From: Geosiphon pyriformis
Taxonomy: Eukaryota > Glomeromycota > Glomeromycetes > Archaeosporales > Geosiphonaceae
Length of the DNA: 64,000 nucleotides
Direction: 5' to 3'
NCBI GenBank assembly: GCA_016748015.1
Contig: JAAOMT010000659.1
Coordinates: forward strand, 62,001-126,000
Numbering within the stretch: the first letter of the stretch is position 1; each line of letters opens with the position of its first letter. Shown in pieces: positions 34,566-43,830 of the stretch. The notes below the pieces were generated by a model. The model saw only the letters and a program-made list of their open reading frames with translations. It did not search any database and was not told the DNA's origin. Both the position numbers and the translations under genes were made by a program.

Positions 34566-35526
34566 TATTACTGAAGATTTTTGGTTTCTTTTCTTGAATG
34601 TTATTAATGTTTGTCTGTTGCTAATTTTATGTTTTCTGGAAGCAGTTGAACTCCCAATAACTGAATTTATTTTCAAATTATCTTTTATAATTTTAATTGC
34701 TGAGCTTATATATAAAATGGCCAATTCTATACCAGTTACTTTGTGTAATTACATTGTAGTAAATGTCAACTTTTTCTTAAGAATTACTTGTCTGGAAGCT
34801 TACTAAAAATGTGTAGTTACTTTGCTGTAAAAGTTAACCCTTCTACAGAAATTTTGTCTGTAGGCTACCCTAATGATTATAATAAAAATAAAATAAAAAT
34901 AAAAAAATATAAAAGAAATAGAATCCTAACAAAGAAAATGTTTTTTATTCAGGCCTGGAATCATTAACAGGTTACTAAAATTGGTAGCTAATCAATTTCA
35001 AAATTTTAGTTGTGTTGAGGGAATTTCAAGTGTAATGATCAAAAAATTTGGTTTTTCAAATATTTAATTTTTATTTAAAATATGTAAAAAGTGATTTGTT
35101 CTAATTAAGATATCTAAAGTAAGATACTATGATAAGATACTATGGAAAGATATATTTTCTTGAAGAGAAAAGCTTTTTTTTTATACAACTTGTTGTAATA
35201 CTAGTCTTTGAACTTGCACTTTTTTCTTTGCTTTAATTTTGGTAAACTAAAGATAAATTTTGGTGAATTACAAGTTATTTCTACAAACTATTGATTATTT
35301 CGGCCAATTTTCATCAATTTCGGCGAATTTTGACTATATTAAATGGTTCAGGGTATTGTGTAATTTGATCATCTTAATTTCTATAGTACAAATCGGGAAT
35401 AATGATATTTGATAATTTGGTTAAATAATAAGTAATAATTGAAATAATAATAATAAATGCTAATTAATAATAGGAATTATGAGGATAATTTCATGCTAAT
35501 TAATAGCTAAAATTCTACAAGTAACA
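34566..35526 (-). repeat. C 5' LTR (type F)
   Basis: 961 bp from TATTACTGAAG to CAAGTAACA, matching the solo LTR at 58822-59793 over its length. It has an A-rich AATAAAAATAAAA tract (34875-34925) and ATTTCGGC-type repeats (35285-35335). The right flank ATGA is the first base group of the island. Confidence 0.85.
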
Positions 35527-35552
35527 ATGACTATAAATGGTTTGCACCATAC
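35527..35552 (+). repeat. Left 26-bp inverted repeat
   Basis: ATGACTATAAATGGTTTGCA followed by CCATAC. The partner is at 37050-37075. Confidence 0.85.
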
Positions 35553-35628
35553 AAGCCGAATAACCGCTCACATGATATTTTTTATTTCATAATATATTAA
35601 TGACGTAATAATATTTTTTGACCCTGGT

Positions 35629-35648
35629 CGTTATATCATATAAAATCA
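35629..35648 (+). promoter_or_regulatory. Possible TATA-type promoter of the 88-codon ORF
   Basis: GTTATATCATATAAAATCAC lies 14-33 bases before the ATG at 35662. Suggestive only; the distance to the start codon is short. Confidence 0.3.
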
Positions 35649-35661
35649 CGTTAACTTTTGC

Positions 35662-35928
35662 ATGGCAAAAGTGATCGGCGTAATCATGACTTCTCACGAC
35701 GAACTCGACCAATTAAAAATCTTTTTACAAAACGAACCCTTAAATAAAATTACTGTTGCTAGAGCCTTTCATGAACTATGGAAGTGTAAAGATGTACAAA
35801 CGGAAGAAAGTGATTCTAACTGTCTTTTGGAGGTCTTTAAAGAGTTGACTGCAGAAACTCTAAATAGTGATAGAAAGGAATACTTCACTTCCTTACAAGA
35901 TATAGACAAGGTACATGTAATTCACTAA
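35662..35928 (+). CDS. Unknown 88-residue ORF or first exon
   Basis: The ORF begins MAKVIGVIMTSHDELDQL and ends at a TAA. I recognise no family. Composition is that of a soluble, acidic helical protein (many Leu, Glu, Lys; no membrane segment, no signal peptide). Its codons contain CG dinucleotides (GATCGGCG, CACGACGAACTCGACC) that are nearly absent from the transposons, and it shows none of their decay. After Lys at 35906-35908 comes GTACATG..CACTAAT..TTTTATAG, which looks like a donor, branch and acceptor, but the interval is under 40 bp and the frame then stops at once. More likely the true intron runs through the repeats and gap, and 88 residues is only the beginning. Confidence 0.5.
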   Translation: MAKVIGVIMTSHDELDQLKIFLQNEPLNKITVARAFHELWKCKDVQTEESDSNCLLEVFKELTAETLNSDRKEYFTSLQDIDKVHVIH

Positions 35929-35969
35929 TATATGTTGTTTTTATAGATATGAGGATAATATAAATTGAA

Positions 35970-36384
35970 CCACTCGTTAGTCGGTTAATCATTTGCGGGA
36001 AGTTTCAGCTTTTGTATTACTGGATATGAAGAAGATCTGTAAGCGGTGGTGACTGGCCATAAGCCATTTGCGAGAAGTTTCAGCTTTATATTACAGTATA
36101 CAAAGGAAGATCTGTAAGCGGTGGTGACTGGCCATAAGCCATTTGCGAGAAGTTTCAGCTTTTGTATTACTGGATATGAAGAAGATCTGTAAGCGGTGGT
36201 GACTGGTCATAAGCCATTTGCGAGAAGTTTCAGCTTTATATTACAGTATACAAAGGAAGATCTGTAAGCGGTGGTGACTGGCCATAAGCCATTTGCGAGA
36301 AGTTTCAGCTTTTGTATTACTGGATATGAAGAAGATCTGTAAGCGGTGGTGACTGGCCATAAGCCATTTGCGAGAAGTTTCAGC
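35970..36384. repeat. 75-bp tandem array (alternating A/B units)
   Basis: Units start GAAGATCTGTAAGCGGTGG. They lie at 36031, 36106, 36181, 36256 and 36331 (the last runs into the gap); a degenerate partial unit precedes from about 35970. The first 54 bases of each unit are shared. The last 21 alternate between TTATATTACAGTATACAAAG and TTTGTATTACTGGATATGAA types, so the higher-order repeat is 150 bp. All three plus frames contain stops. Confidence 0.92.
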
Positions 36385-36891
36385 NNNNNNNNNNNNNNNN
36401 NNNNNNNNNNNNNNNNNNNNNNNNNNNNNNNNNNNNNNNNNNNNNNNNNNNNNNNNNNNNNNNNNNNNNNNNNNNNNNNNNNNNNNNNNNNNNNNNNNNN
36501 NNNNNNNNNNNNNNNNNNNNNNNNNNNNNNNNNNNNNNNNNNNNNNNNNNNNNNNNNNNNNNNNNNNNNNNNNNNNNNNNNNNNNNNNNNNNNNNNNNNN
36601 NNNNNNNNNNNNNNNNNNNNNNNNNNNNNNNNNNNNNNNNNNNNNNNNNNNNNNNNNNNNNNNNNNNNNNNNNNNNNNNNNNNNNNNNNNNNNNNNNNNN
36701 NNNNNNNNNNNNNNNNNNNNNNNNNNNNNNNNNNNNNNNNNNNNNNNNNNNNNNNNNNNNNNNNNNNNNNNNNNNNNNNNNNNNNNNNNNNNNNNNNNNN
36801 NNNNNNNNNNNNNNNNNNNNNNNNNNNNNNNNNNNNNNNNNNNNNNNNNNNNNNNNNNNNNNNNNNNNNNNNNNNNNNNNNNNNNNNNNNN
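36385..36891. other. 507-base assembly gap
   Basis: Run of N that begins inside the tandem array, so the array length and part of the adjoining gene are unknown. Confidence 0.97.
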
Positions 36892-37021
36892 CTCCGAAGA
36901 AGATTCTACTATCAGAACCCCATAAAAATAGAATTTTAATGCGAATCTTTTTTAGGATATTTTTTATTTGTACCAGTTGTTTCGGCAACATTTTTACTGT
37001 GTAAATAAAACAATGACACAT
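36892..37021 (+). other. Possible last exon and polyadenylation signal
   Basis: Right after the gap one frame reads SEEDSTIRTP then TAA (36922-36924). AAATAAAA occurs near 37005. This could be the end of the gene that starts at 35662, but the link crosses the gap and is a guess. Confidence 0.25.
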
Positions 37022-37049
37022 ATTTAATGATTTGAAGTATTAAAGGGAC

Positions 37050-37075
37050 GTATGGTGCAAACCATTTATAATCAT
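37050..37075 (-). repeat. Right 26-bp inverted repeat
   Basis: Reverse complement of 35527-35552 with one C/T difference. Confidence 0.85.
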
Positions 37076-37211
37076 CAAAAATGTAGATCAGTTCGAAATT
37101 TTAAATGATGATTTTCACGTGTTTTTATTTATATAATTAAATTTTATTGGTTAATATACATGTGTTTTTAATATATTTATAATAAAAAATAATATAAAAC
37201 CAAATACAGTA

Positions 37212-40202
37212 TTACAAAGTTTGAATATTATTTAATTTGTCTAATTCTTCAAAAATATTATTCGGAATTCTTCTATGAGATTTATACTTTTTTATAGCAT
37301 ATTCTACTAATTTTCTATTAAGACCTTTTCTATAAAGATTCATATAACACCAATATTTTCTTGAAAATTGTCTAATAGTTATTAAAAATACTGATTCAAG
37401 ACTTTTAGACACTGTTTTTTGTAATTCTTTCCATGAATAATTGCATTTTTTACATATATATCTTTTAGCAGCTTCCCAATATCTTTCAATAAAATTTAAT
37501 TTGCAATAAAATTTTGGAAAAAAAATGCACTTATGTCCCATACTTTCGATTAATTCTTTAATTGTATTTTTTTGAACAAAAAAATCAGATTCCAAAGATA
37601 TTACTCAACATGCACAACAAAAAACTCTTGAAAAATCTTTGATTTTTTCTTTGCATTTTTGGCATTCTAATACTAATCCTTTTGATGGCCATTTTTCTCA
37701 TTTTATTAATACTTGTTTAATTTTTTTAGGCAATCCTCAAAGTTTTTTATCTGAATATGTTTCTGGAAAGATTATTGATTGTAATTAATTATCTAATCCT
37801 AAAAAAGTATCTTACATTAATAATTGCTTTCCACTTAGACTTAAATTCATTCTGCTTACAATTAAAGTATCTTTACTAAATGCTACATAATTAGAGCTAT
37901 TATTAAAAACAAATACAGCTGTTGTTACTCATAAAAAAAACAGATATAGAAAATAATAGACCAATAAGAAAGTAGTAGTTAGCACATAAGCATATTGCTC
38001 AGCAATGTGAAGTGATATTAGAAAATTAGGGCACATTGCTCAACAATGTGAATATTGCTCAAGAAATCATAGCACATTGCTTGGGAATGTAAGCAATCTT
38101 ATAGAACATCAATTATGTATATATAGCAGTAGCATTAGAAAAAAAAAAGACAAACCTCCCAGTTTAGATTTGATCTGAACAGTCTTTGATATCACAAATA
38201 CTAATAAATAATTATTCACTATCTTAATTTATTTCCACTATTAATACTTCATGTTAATAATAATTAATACTTAACCATACTGAAACAATAGCTTTTGATT
38301 ACAGCTATTAATGGAATATTAATCTTTATTGCCTTGGCTTATTCTTTTAATTTTCTTTATTTTCTGTTATTTTTTTTGTTATTTCTGTTGTTTTCGAATT
38401 ACTAAAAGATTTAAAGTGCTGAGTTATTAATATTAGAATATAGCACTGATAAAAGACCCAAGAATAAAAGTAGACACTCAGATTTGAAGATAGCTTATCA
38501 GGAGATTGCCAGCTATTATACCAAGAAAAAAATTGACGGAATTGCAATTCCAAAAGTAATAGACAACAACTACTTAATTTGTAGGTTGACATATAAAACA
38601 TCATTAAAGAAAAACCACCTTAAAACCTCTGTCCATTATACAAAAAACTCCATTAAAATTTTCAGATAATCAAAACTCTCAAATATTACTAATGAAAAGA
38701 AATATCAAGCACCAAGTTACAGTTTGTTATTTGACTTAAGACACCAAATAAACATCTGTAATACTGTACAATCTGAATATAATTTCTCAAAAATTGGAAT
38801 TGCTTTATATTTAATTTGTTTAAAAAGATAGTCTGTTATCCAATAACTATCTTGATTTATACCAGATTGCAAATAGCATCTTGCCTCTTCTGGTATATTA
38901 AAATAATTTTTTATATTATTTTGTTGTAAATATAAATGTCCATTAATTTCAGTTAAAAATTTACTGACCATAATTAATCTTCTATTTCCTTTTTTTCTTA
39001 GTGGCAAATTTTCATGCTCAGCCCATATGCTATACTTGCCATTATTTGAATAAAAAATGCATTTATTATAGATTACAAGAACTTTTTTTTTTCTATTAAG
39101 TAAGTTAGAACATATTTGATCCATAAATTCATCTTTATATTTTGACATATATTTTTTATGCTCATATATTTTTTCTAAAAATTTTTTTCAAAATTACAAG
39201 ACATTATTTTTTTCATGTTTATTATAATATAAGTCTTAATAATATTGTTAAAATAAATAACTAAGAATTTTGAGTCATCTTACTGCAGTTATAAAACTAA
39301 TTGTTTTTATTATTATTATTCTAATATTAAAAAACAATTTATGTTTGATGAATTTTTTAAATATGATTGAAGTGGCATTGAAGTTTTGGTTTCTAATTCA
39401 AATATAACATCTTTTTGCAATGTTTTAATCATCAATTATTCTATTTGTTTTTTGGTGTTTTCTATGTTTTAATGTTAGAAACTTATTATTAAGCAACCAA
39501 TACTTTGCAAAATATCAAATTTTTTGTGCTTTTTATATACTACTATTAATAAAAATCTTTTGGGCAATTTTCAAACTGGCATTAAATTTTTTATATTCAT
39601 TATTATCATTTAACAAAGTAAGATATTCAAAAATAACTCTTTTTTAATTATATTTGAAAACAATTAACTGAACATGTTGTTTTTCTAAATGTTTTTTTAA
39701 CTTTTGCTTTTTTTTTATTTGATTAGCATACAGATCAATTTTACTTTTTGAATTGCTTAAAGATTCATTAGATTTAGACTATTATAAGTCTGTAGTTTAA
39801 GCATCACTAATATTAAAGAAAGTGATAATTTTTTTAGTTCTGGCTGCTGCTTTAATAAATAAACTATTTGGTCTATATTTATTATAATAGGTTAACTTTG
39901 GTATTTTTTTATTATGTAAAAGCCTTACTTTTTTTTTTTAGATAATTGTTATTTTTCTATACTAAACTGAGTTTTTTTAATTTTGTATTTATTCTAATTG
40001 TGGTTTTTATATCTTCTATATCATTCCATCTACTGTTATTATTGTTGTTTTACTTTCTATTACAAACATTCAGTCTGTTAAATTTATTTACTTCAATATT
40101 ATGATCATTTATTGAAGTGGTATAATATGTTTTTTTATATAATTTTTTTGTATTTCTAACTTGATCTTTAGCTTTTTTTTTTTCTTTAAAATGAAGTGGC
40201 AT
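37212..40202 (-). pseudogene. DDE transposase, fungal IS630/Tc1-like (broken, split by solo LTR)
   Basis: It reads from ATG at 40200-40202 leftwards, about 715 codons once the LTR 37923-38763 and one CTGT are removed. N-terminal part: Lys-rich DNA-binding region. Core pieces: NKCIFYSNNGK (39050 region; the first catalytic Asp expected in HDE/D-x-C is Asn), PLRKKGN, VFVFNNSSN (37905 region; the second Asp of FDNS is Asn), CQKCKEK and CCAC zinc-type pairs (about 37625-37680), then LNFIERYWEAAKR (37485 region), the LNxIExxW hallmark with the third catalytic residue Glu kept. The C-terminal KSHRRIPNN is typical of fungal members as I recall them. TGA and TAA codons replace Arg/Trp/Gln. Confidence 0.85.
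37923..38763 (+). mobile_element. Solo A2-type LTR inside the transposase gene
   Basis: 841 bp from TGTTACTCATA to CTGTAATA with a perfect 4-bp duplication CTGT (37919-37922, 38764-38767). Deleting it restores the frame from YSDCT to VFVFNNSS. It carries GCTCAGCAATGTG palindromes (37990-38110), a TATATATAGCAG box (about 38118) and the R hairpin region. Confidence 0.93.
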
Positions 40203-40770
40203 TTTTTTATGTAATGTGATATTAATCTAATATGTAATTAATGCTTAGACAAAATTAAAGAATTTGAACCATGTAATGTTGTACAACAAAATTGTATTAC
40301 AATAGAAATAGTGTTTTTAACTCAGATATATATCTATTCTTTAAATTTTTTTAGTTCCAATTTAAACTTTAATTTCTGTTTTGTAGTTTTGAATAAAAAA
40401 CAATCAAAAAAAGCTCTTTTAAAATTTATCAAAAAAAAATTTTTATTGAATTAAGAAGATTATTTGAGTCGAAAATTCAAGTAATATTAATAAAAATAGT
40501 TATCATAAAAACTTTTTTGACTTATAACAAGAAATTTGGACAAAAAAGTCTAACATTAACAATTAAACAATCAACTTAAAAGAAACTCAATTTTTAAATT
40601 GAAGCTGATTTTTCAAAGCTGATAAAAGATTTATTGCATATAATTATTAATCAAAAAAATAATAGGTAAGGATATTTGAAATAGATTTCAATTTTAATAT
40701 TACAGCTTAGTTGTAATCTTTCATTTTCATATTCAATAGTTAACAATATGCCGAATTATTTAAAAATTTT
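39003..40770 (-). repeat. Left arm of a 1.75-kb inverted repeat
   Basis: It is the reverse complement of 41605-43342, with mostly transition differences. It spans the transposase N-terminal half, a short divergent promoter region and the companion ORF, and ends near the shared AATATGCCGAATTATTT. Right-arm end positions are set by truncation at 43342. Confidence 0.85.
40246..40690 (+). pseudogene. Companion ORF, left-arm copy (broken)
   Basis: Reads KIKEFEPCNVVQQNCIT and further, collinear with the open ORF at 41692-42117 but broken by several TAA/TAG codons after KKKFLLN. Diverges from the transposase start with about 43 bp between them. Confidence 0.6.
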
Positions 40771-41604
40771 GTCCAAAATATTATATTATTATAATGTGAA
40801 TACTTATTTTGAATTTACAAATAACTTTTCAATGACTATAATGTTGCATTTCAAAGAATTGCTTGGATCTAAGAGATATACAAAATTCTCTATAATAAAA
40901 GTTTCTGGTTAAATTTAATATTTGAATGATAAATTATACCAAAGAGAAATATAATGACTAAAATATCTATTATATATTCGACTAAATCATGATCTAATTT
41001 TAAAATTGGTTTTTTAGGCTGTAAAAAAATTTTGATTGTTGAATATTTCAACAACTTATTAGAATGTAATATATAATAGCTTATCACAATAATCAAGAAA
41101 CTTATATTAGTTAGTGTTAATTTAGGAGAATTAGGTTGAAATTAAAAAATTTTTGGCTTTATTTTGATTGAAAGAACTGAAGTTGTCTTAAAGCCCATAA
41201 TTTTGAATAGCTTTTTTTATTAGTGTTGTATATTTTCTAATAAGTTTATTTTAATGCAAAAAATATATGAAATATATTAGTTTAAGTAAATAAAACCCAG
41301 ATTTTTTTGTAAAAACCTAATAAACTTCTCACTTATAAGAATTTGACATCTTTGAAAATGCATAAATTATCATTAAAATACATGGCATTTTCAAAATTAA
41401 TTGCAAGTTCTGATTGAATTTATAAATAAATGATATTTTTTTCGAATTTTCTACTAATATAATGTAAAAAACATATGCTAAGTATTAAATAACCAATGAA
41501 AAAGAAATGCATAGTACCAACTTCAATTATGTTTAAAAATCTTGGTTTTTTGATTACATCATAATATTCTGGATATTTTTTTTTGGACAGTAAATCTATA
41601 AATA
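40771..41604. other. Spacer of the inverted repeat
   Basis: AT-rich sequence that does not pair clearly between arms. A 68-codon minus ORF (40890-41096) with two hydrophobic stretches is the only notable frame; I cannot assign it and it may be chance. Confidence 0.5.
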
Positions 41605-41691
41605 ATTCGGCATATTGTTAACTATTGAATATGAAAATGAAAGATTACAACTAAGCTGTAATACTAAAATTGAAATTTATCTCAAATATTC

Positions 41692-42117
41692 TTATCTATT
41701 ATTTTTTTGATTAATAATTATATGCAATAAATTTTTTATCAGCTTTGAGAAATCAGCTTTAATTTGAAAATTGGGTTTCTTTAAAGTTGGTTGTTTAATT
41801 GTCAATGTTAGATTTTTTTGCCCAAATTTCTTGTCATAAGTCAAAGAAGTTTTTGTGGTAACTATTTTTATTGATGTTACTTGAATTTTCAGCTCAAATA
41901 ATCTCCCCAATCTCAATAAAAATTTTTTTTTGATGAATTCCAAAGGAGCTTTTTTTGATTGTTTTTTATTCAAAACTACAAAACAGAAATTAAAGTTTAA
42001 ATTGGAACCAAAAAAATTTAAAGAATAAATATATACCTGAAATAAAAACACTATTTCTATTGTAATACAATTTTTTTGTACAACATTACATGGTTCAAAT
42101 TCTTTAATTTTGCCCAA
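41692..42117 (-). CDS. 141-codon companion ORF, divergent from transposase
   Basis: Open from MGKIKEFEPCNVVQ to INQKNNR. Basic, Lys/Phe-rich, with one hydrophobic stretch (FLFQVYIYSLNFF) near residues 25-37; no family recognised. It starts 42 bp from the transposase start on the opposite strand, the same layout as in the left arm, where it is broken. It could be a second protein of the transposon or the 5' part of a spliced gene; an open frame of this length by luck in AT-rich DNA cannot be excluded. Confidence 0.4.
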   Translation of the reverse strand: MGKIKEFEPCNVVQKNCITIEIVFLFQVYIYSLNFFGSNLNFNFCFVVLNKKQSKKAPLEFIKKKFLLRLGRLFELKIQVTSIKIVTTKTSLTYDKKFGQKNLTLTIKQPTLKKPNFQIKADFSKLIKNLLHIIINQKNNR

Positions 42118-42159
42118 ACACTAATTACATATTAGATTAAAATTACATCAAATAAAAAA

Positions 42160-43342
42160 ATGCCACTTTATTCTAAAGAAAAAAAAATAGCAAAAAATCA
42201 AGTTAGAAATACAAAAAGATTATATAAAAAAACACATTATACCACTTTAATAAATGATCATAATATTAAAGTAAATGAATTTAACAGACTGTATGTTAGT
42301 AATAAAGAGTGGGGCAACAATAATAACAGTAAATAAGATGATATAGAAAATATAAAAACTGTAATTAGAATAAATACAAAATTAAAAAAACTCAGTTTAG
42401 TATAAAAAAATGACAATTATCTAAAAAAAAGAAGTAAAGTCCTTACATAATAAAAAAATATCAAAGTCAACCTATTATAATAAATATGAACCAAATAGTT
42501 TATTCACCAAAACAACAGCTGGAACTAAAAAAATTACTACTTTCTTTAATATTAGTAATGCTTAAACTACAGATTTACAATGATTTAAATCTAATAAATC
42601 TTTAAGCAATTCAAAAAGTAAGATTAATCTGTATGCTAATCAAATAAAAAAAGAACAAGAATTAAAAAAACATTTAGAAAAACAACATGCTTAATTAACT
42701 CTCTTCAAATATAATCAAAAAAAAGTTATTTTTGAATATTTTACTTTATTAAATGATAATAATAAACATAAAAAAATTAATGTTAGTTTGAAAATTACAC
42801 AGAAGGTTTTTATTAATAATAGTATATGAAAAGCACAAAAAATTTAATATTTTGCAAAGTATTAGTTGGTTAATAATAAGCTTCTAACATCAAAACATAG
42901 AAAACACTAAAAAACAATTAGAATAATTAATGTCATATTTGAATTAAAAAGCAAAACTTCAATATCACTCCAATCACATTTAAAAAATTTATTGAGCATA
43001 AATTGTTTCCTAATATTGAAATAATAAAAGAAAAAACTATTAGTCTTATAACTGCAGTAAGATGGCTCAAAATTCTTAGTTATTTATTACAACAACATCA
43101 TTAAGACTTATATTATAATGAACATAAATAAAATGATGTCTTGTAATTTTGAAAAATATTTTTTGAAAAAATATATAAGCATAAAAAATATATGTTAAAG
43201 TATAAAAATGAATTTATAGATCAAATATGTACTAACTTACTTAATAGAAAGAAAGAAAGAGTTCTTGTAGTCCATAATAAATGTATTTTTTATTCAAATA
43301 ATAGCAAACATAGCATATGGGCTGAGCATAAAAATTTGTCAC
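42160..43342 (+). pseudogene. DDE transposase N-terminal part, right-arm copy (truncated)
   Basis: Starts MPLYSKEKKIAKNQVRN at 42160, as the left copy does at 40202 (MPLHFKEKKKAKDQVRN). Continues with stops to an open end at 43192-43342 (CIFYSNNSK; the Asp before it again Asn) and stops at AEHKNLS where the E LTR starts. The catalytic core after the first Asp is missing. Confidence 0.8.
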
Positions 43343-43396
43343 TATTACTCATAAGAAAAACATATAAAAAAAATAGAAAGAAAACAGATAGACCAA
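43343..43396 (+). repeat. E 5' LTR, first piece
   Basis: TATTACTCATAAGAAAAACA..., the start of an A2-type LTR (compare 37923). It ends with GACCAA, where element A is inserted; CCAA is repeated at 53416-53419. Confidence 0.85.
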
Positions 43397-43640
43397 TATT
43401 ACTTATAGAAATATAGAGAATATATATATTAGCATAGTTATTAACCAATCAGAAGTAGACGTAGTAAAATGTGGAATTTCAGGATTTTTCTCAAGAATTG
43501 CAGGATTCCAGAAATTACAGGATTCTCACAAGGAATCACAGGATTCCAGAATTCCAGAATTCCTCTCAAAGAAATTGCAGAATTCCAGGAATTCCAGAAT
43601 TCCTGTAGTGAAAAATTAAGGAATTGAGGAATCTCAATTA

Positions 43641-43651
43641 TGTATATATAG
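43641..43651 (+). promoter_or_regulatory. TATA box in A 5' LTR
   Basis: TGTATATATAG sits just after the palindrome array and before the conserved AGACAGACCTC; the same place in all A-type LTRs (about 1280, 38118, 52960). Confidence 0.6.
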
Positions 43652-43757
43652 CAGTAGGATTAGAAGCTAAAAAGACAGACCTCTTAGTTTAGATTTCATT
43701 TAGACAACTTTCCAAACCACAAATAAATAACTGTTTGTTATCTCAAACCCACTGCCA

Positions 43758-43830
43758 CTATCAACACTTTATGTTGATAGTAATTGATACTTAACTATAC
43801 TGGAACAATAGCTCTTGATCATGGTTATTG
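43758..43830 (+). other. Paired hairpins in the LTR transcript region
   Basis: Stem 1: CTATCAACA (43758-43766) with TGTTGATAG (43772-43780). Stem 2: CAATAGC (43806-43812) with GTTATTG (43824-43830), perfect as CAATAGC/GCTATTG in the 3' LTR (53121-53145). Both are kept in most A-type LTRs here. Confidence 0.65.

Larger units (their letters stand above)
19003..35526 (-). mobile_element. Family-C Ty3/gypsy element (outermost of left block)
   Basis: Two pieces, 19003-21871 and 32611-34565, are joined by removing B3, plus the 5' LTR 34566-35526. Its leftmost part is displaced by B0. It encodes gag, knuckle, protease, Cys-rich region, dUTPase and the integrase end. RT, RNase H and the integrase start are absent: an internal deletion at about 19700-20050. 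It abuts the unique island at 35527. Confidence 0.8.
35527..37075. mobile_element. Segment bounded by 26-bp inverted repeats
   Basis: 35527-35552 and 37050-37075 are inverted copies with one mismatch in 26 (core TATAAATGGTTTGCACCATA). Between them lie an ORF, a 75-bp tandem array and a 507-bp gap. It has more CG dinucleotides than the surroundings. It may be a DNA transposon or MITE-like element carrying a gene. The left repeat abuts element C, so its true outer end and target duplication are hidden. No transposase is visible in the readable part. Confidence 0.55.
41605..43342 (+). repeat. Right arm of the 1.75-kb inverted repeat
   Basis: Inverted copy of 39003-40770, cut on the right by the E LTR at 43343. 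It is less decayed in the companion-ORF part. Confidence 0.85.

Noticed and set aside
35909-35946. Short intron GTACATG...TTTTATAG after the 88-codon ORF
   Set aside because: Under 40 bp, shorter than usual for a spliceosomal intron, and the next codon but one is a stop; kept only as a possibility in the ORF entry.
36031-36384. Tandem array as a coding repeat (75 bp = 25 codons)
   Set aside because: Stops in every plus frame, and the one minus frame open in B units is closed by TAA in A units.
36346-37021. Long ORFs on both strands (185-213 codons)
   Set aside because: They consist mostly of unknown bases in the 507-bp gap; only short ends are real sequence.
43470-43610. CRISPR-like array of short repeats
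   Set aside because: Irregular spacing, no constant spacer length, eukaryotic LTR context; these are palindromic U3 motifs.
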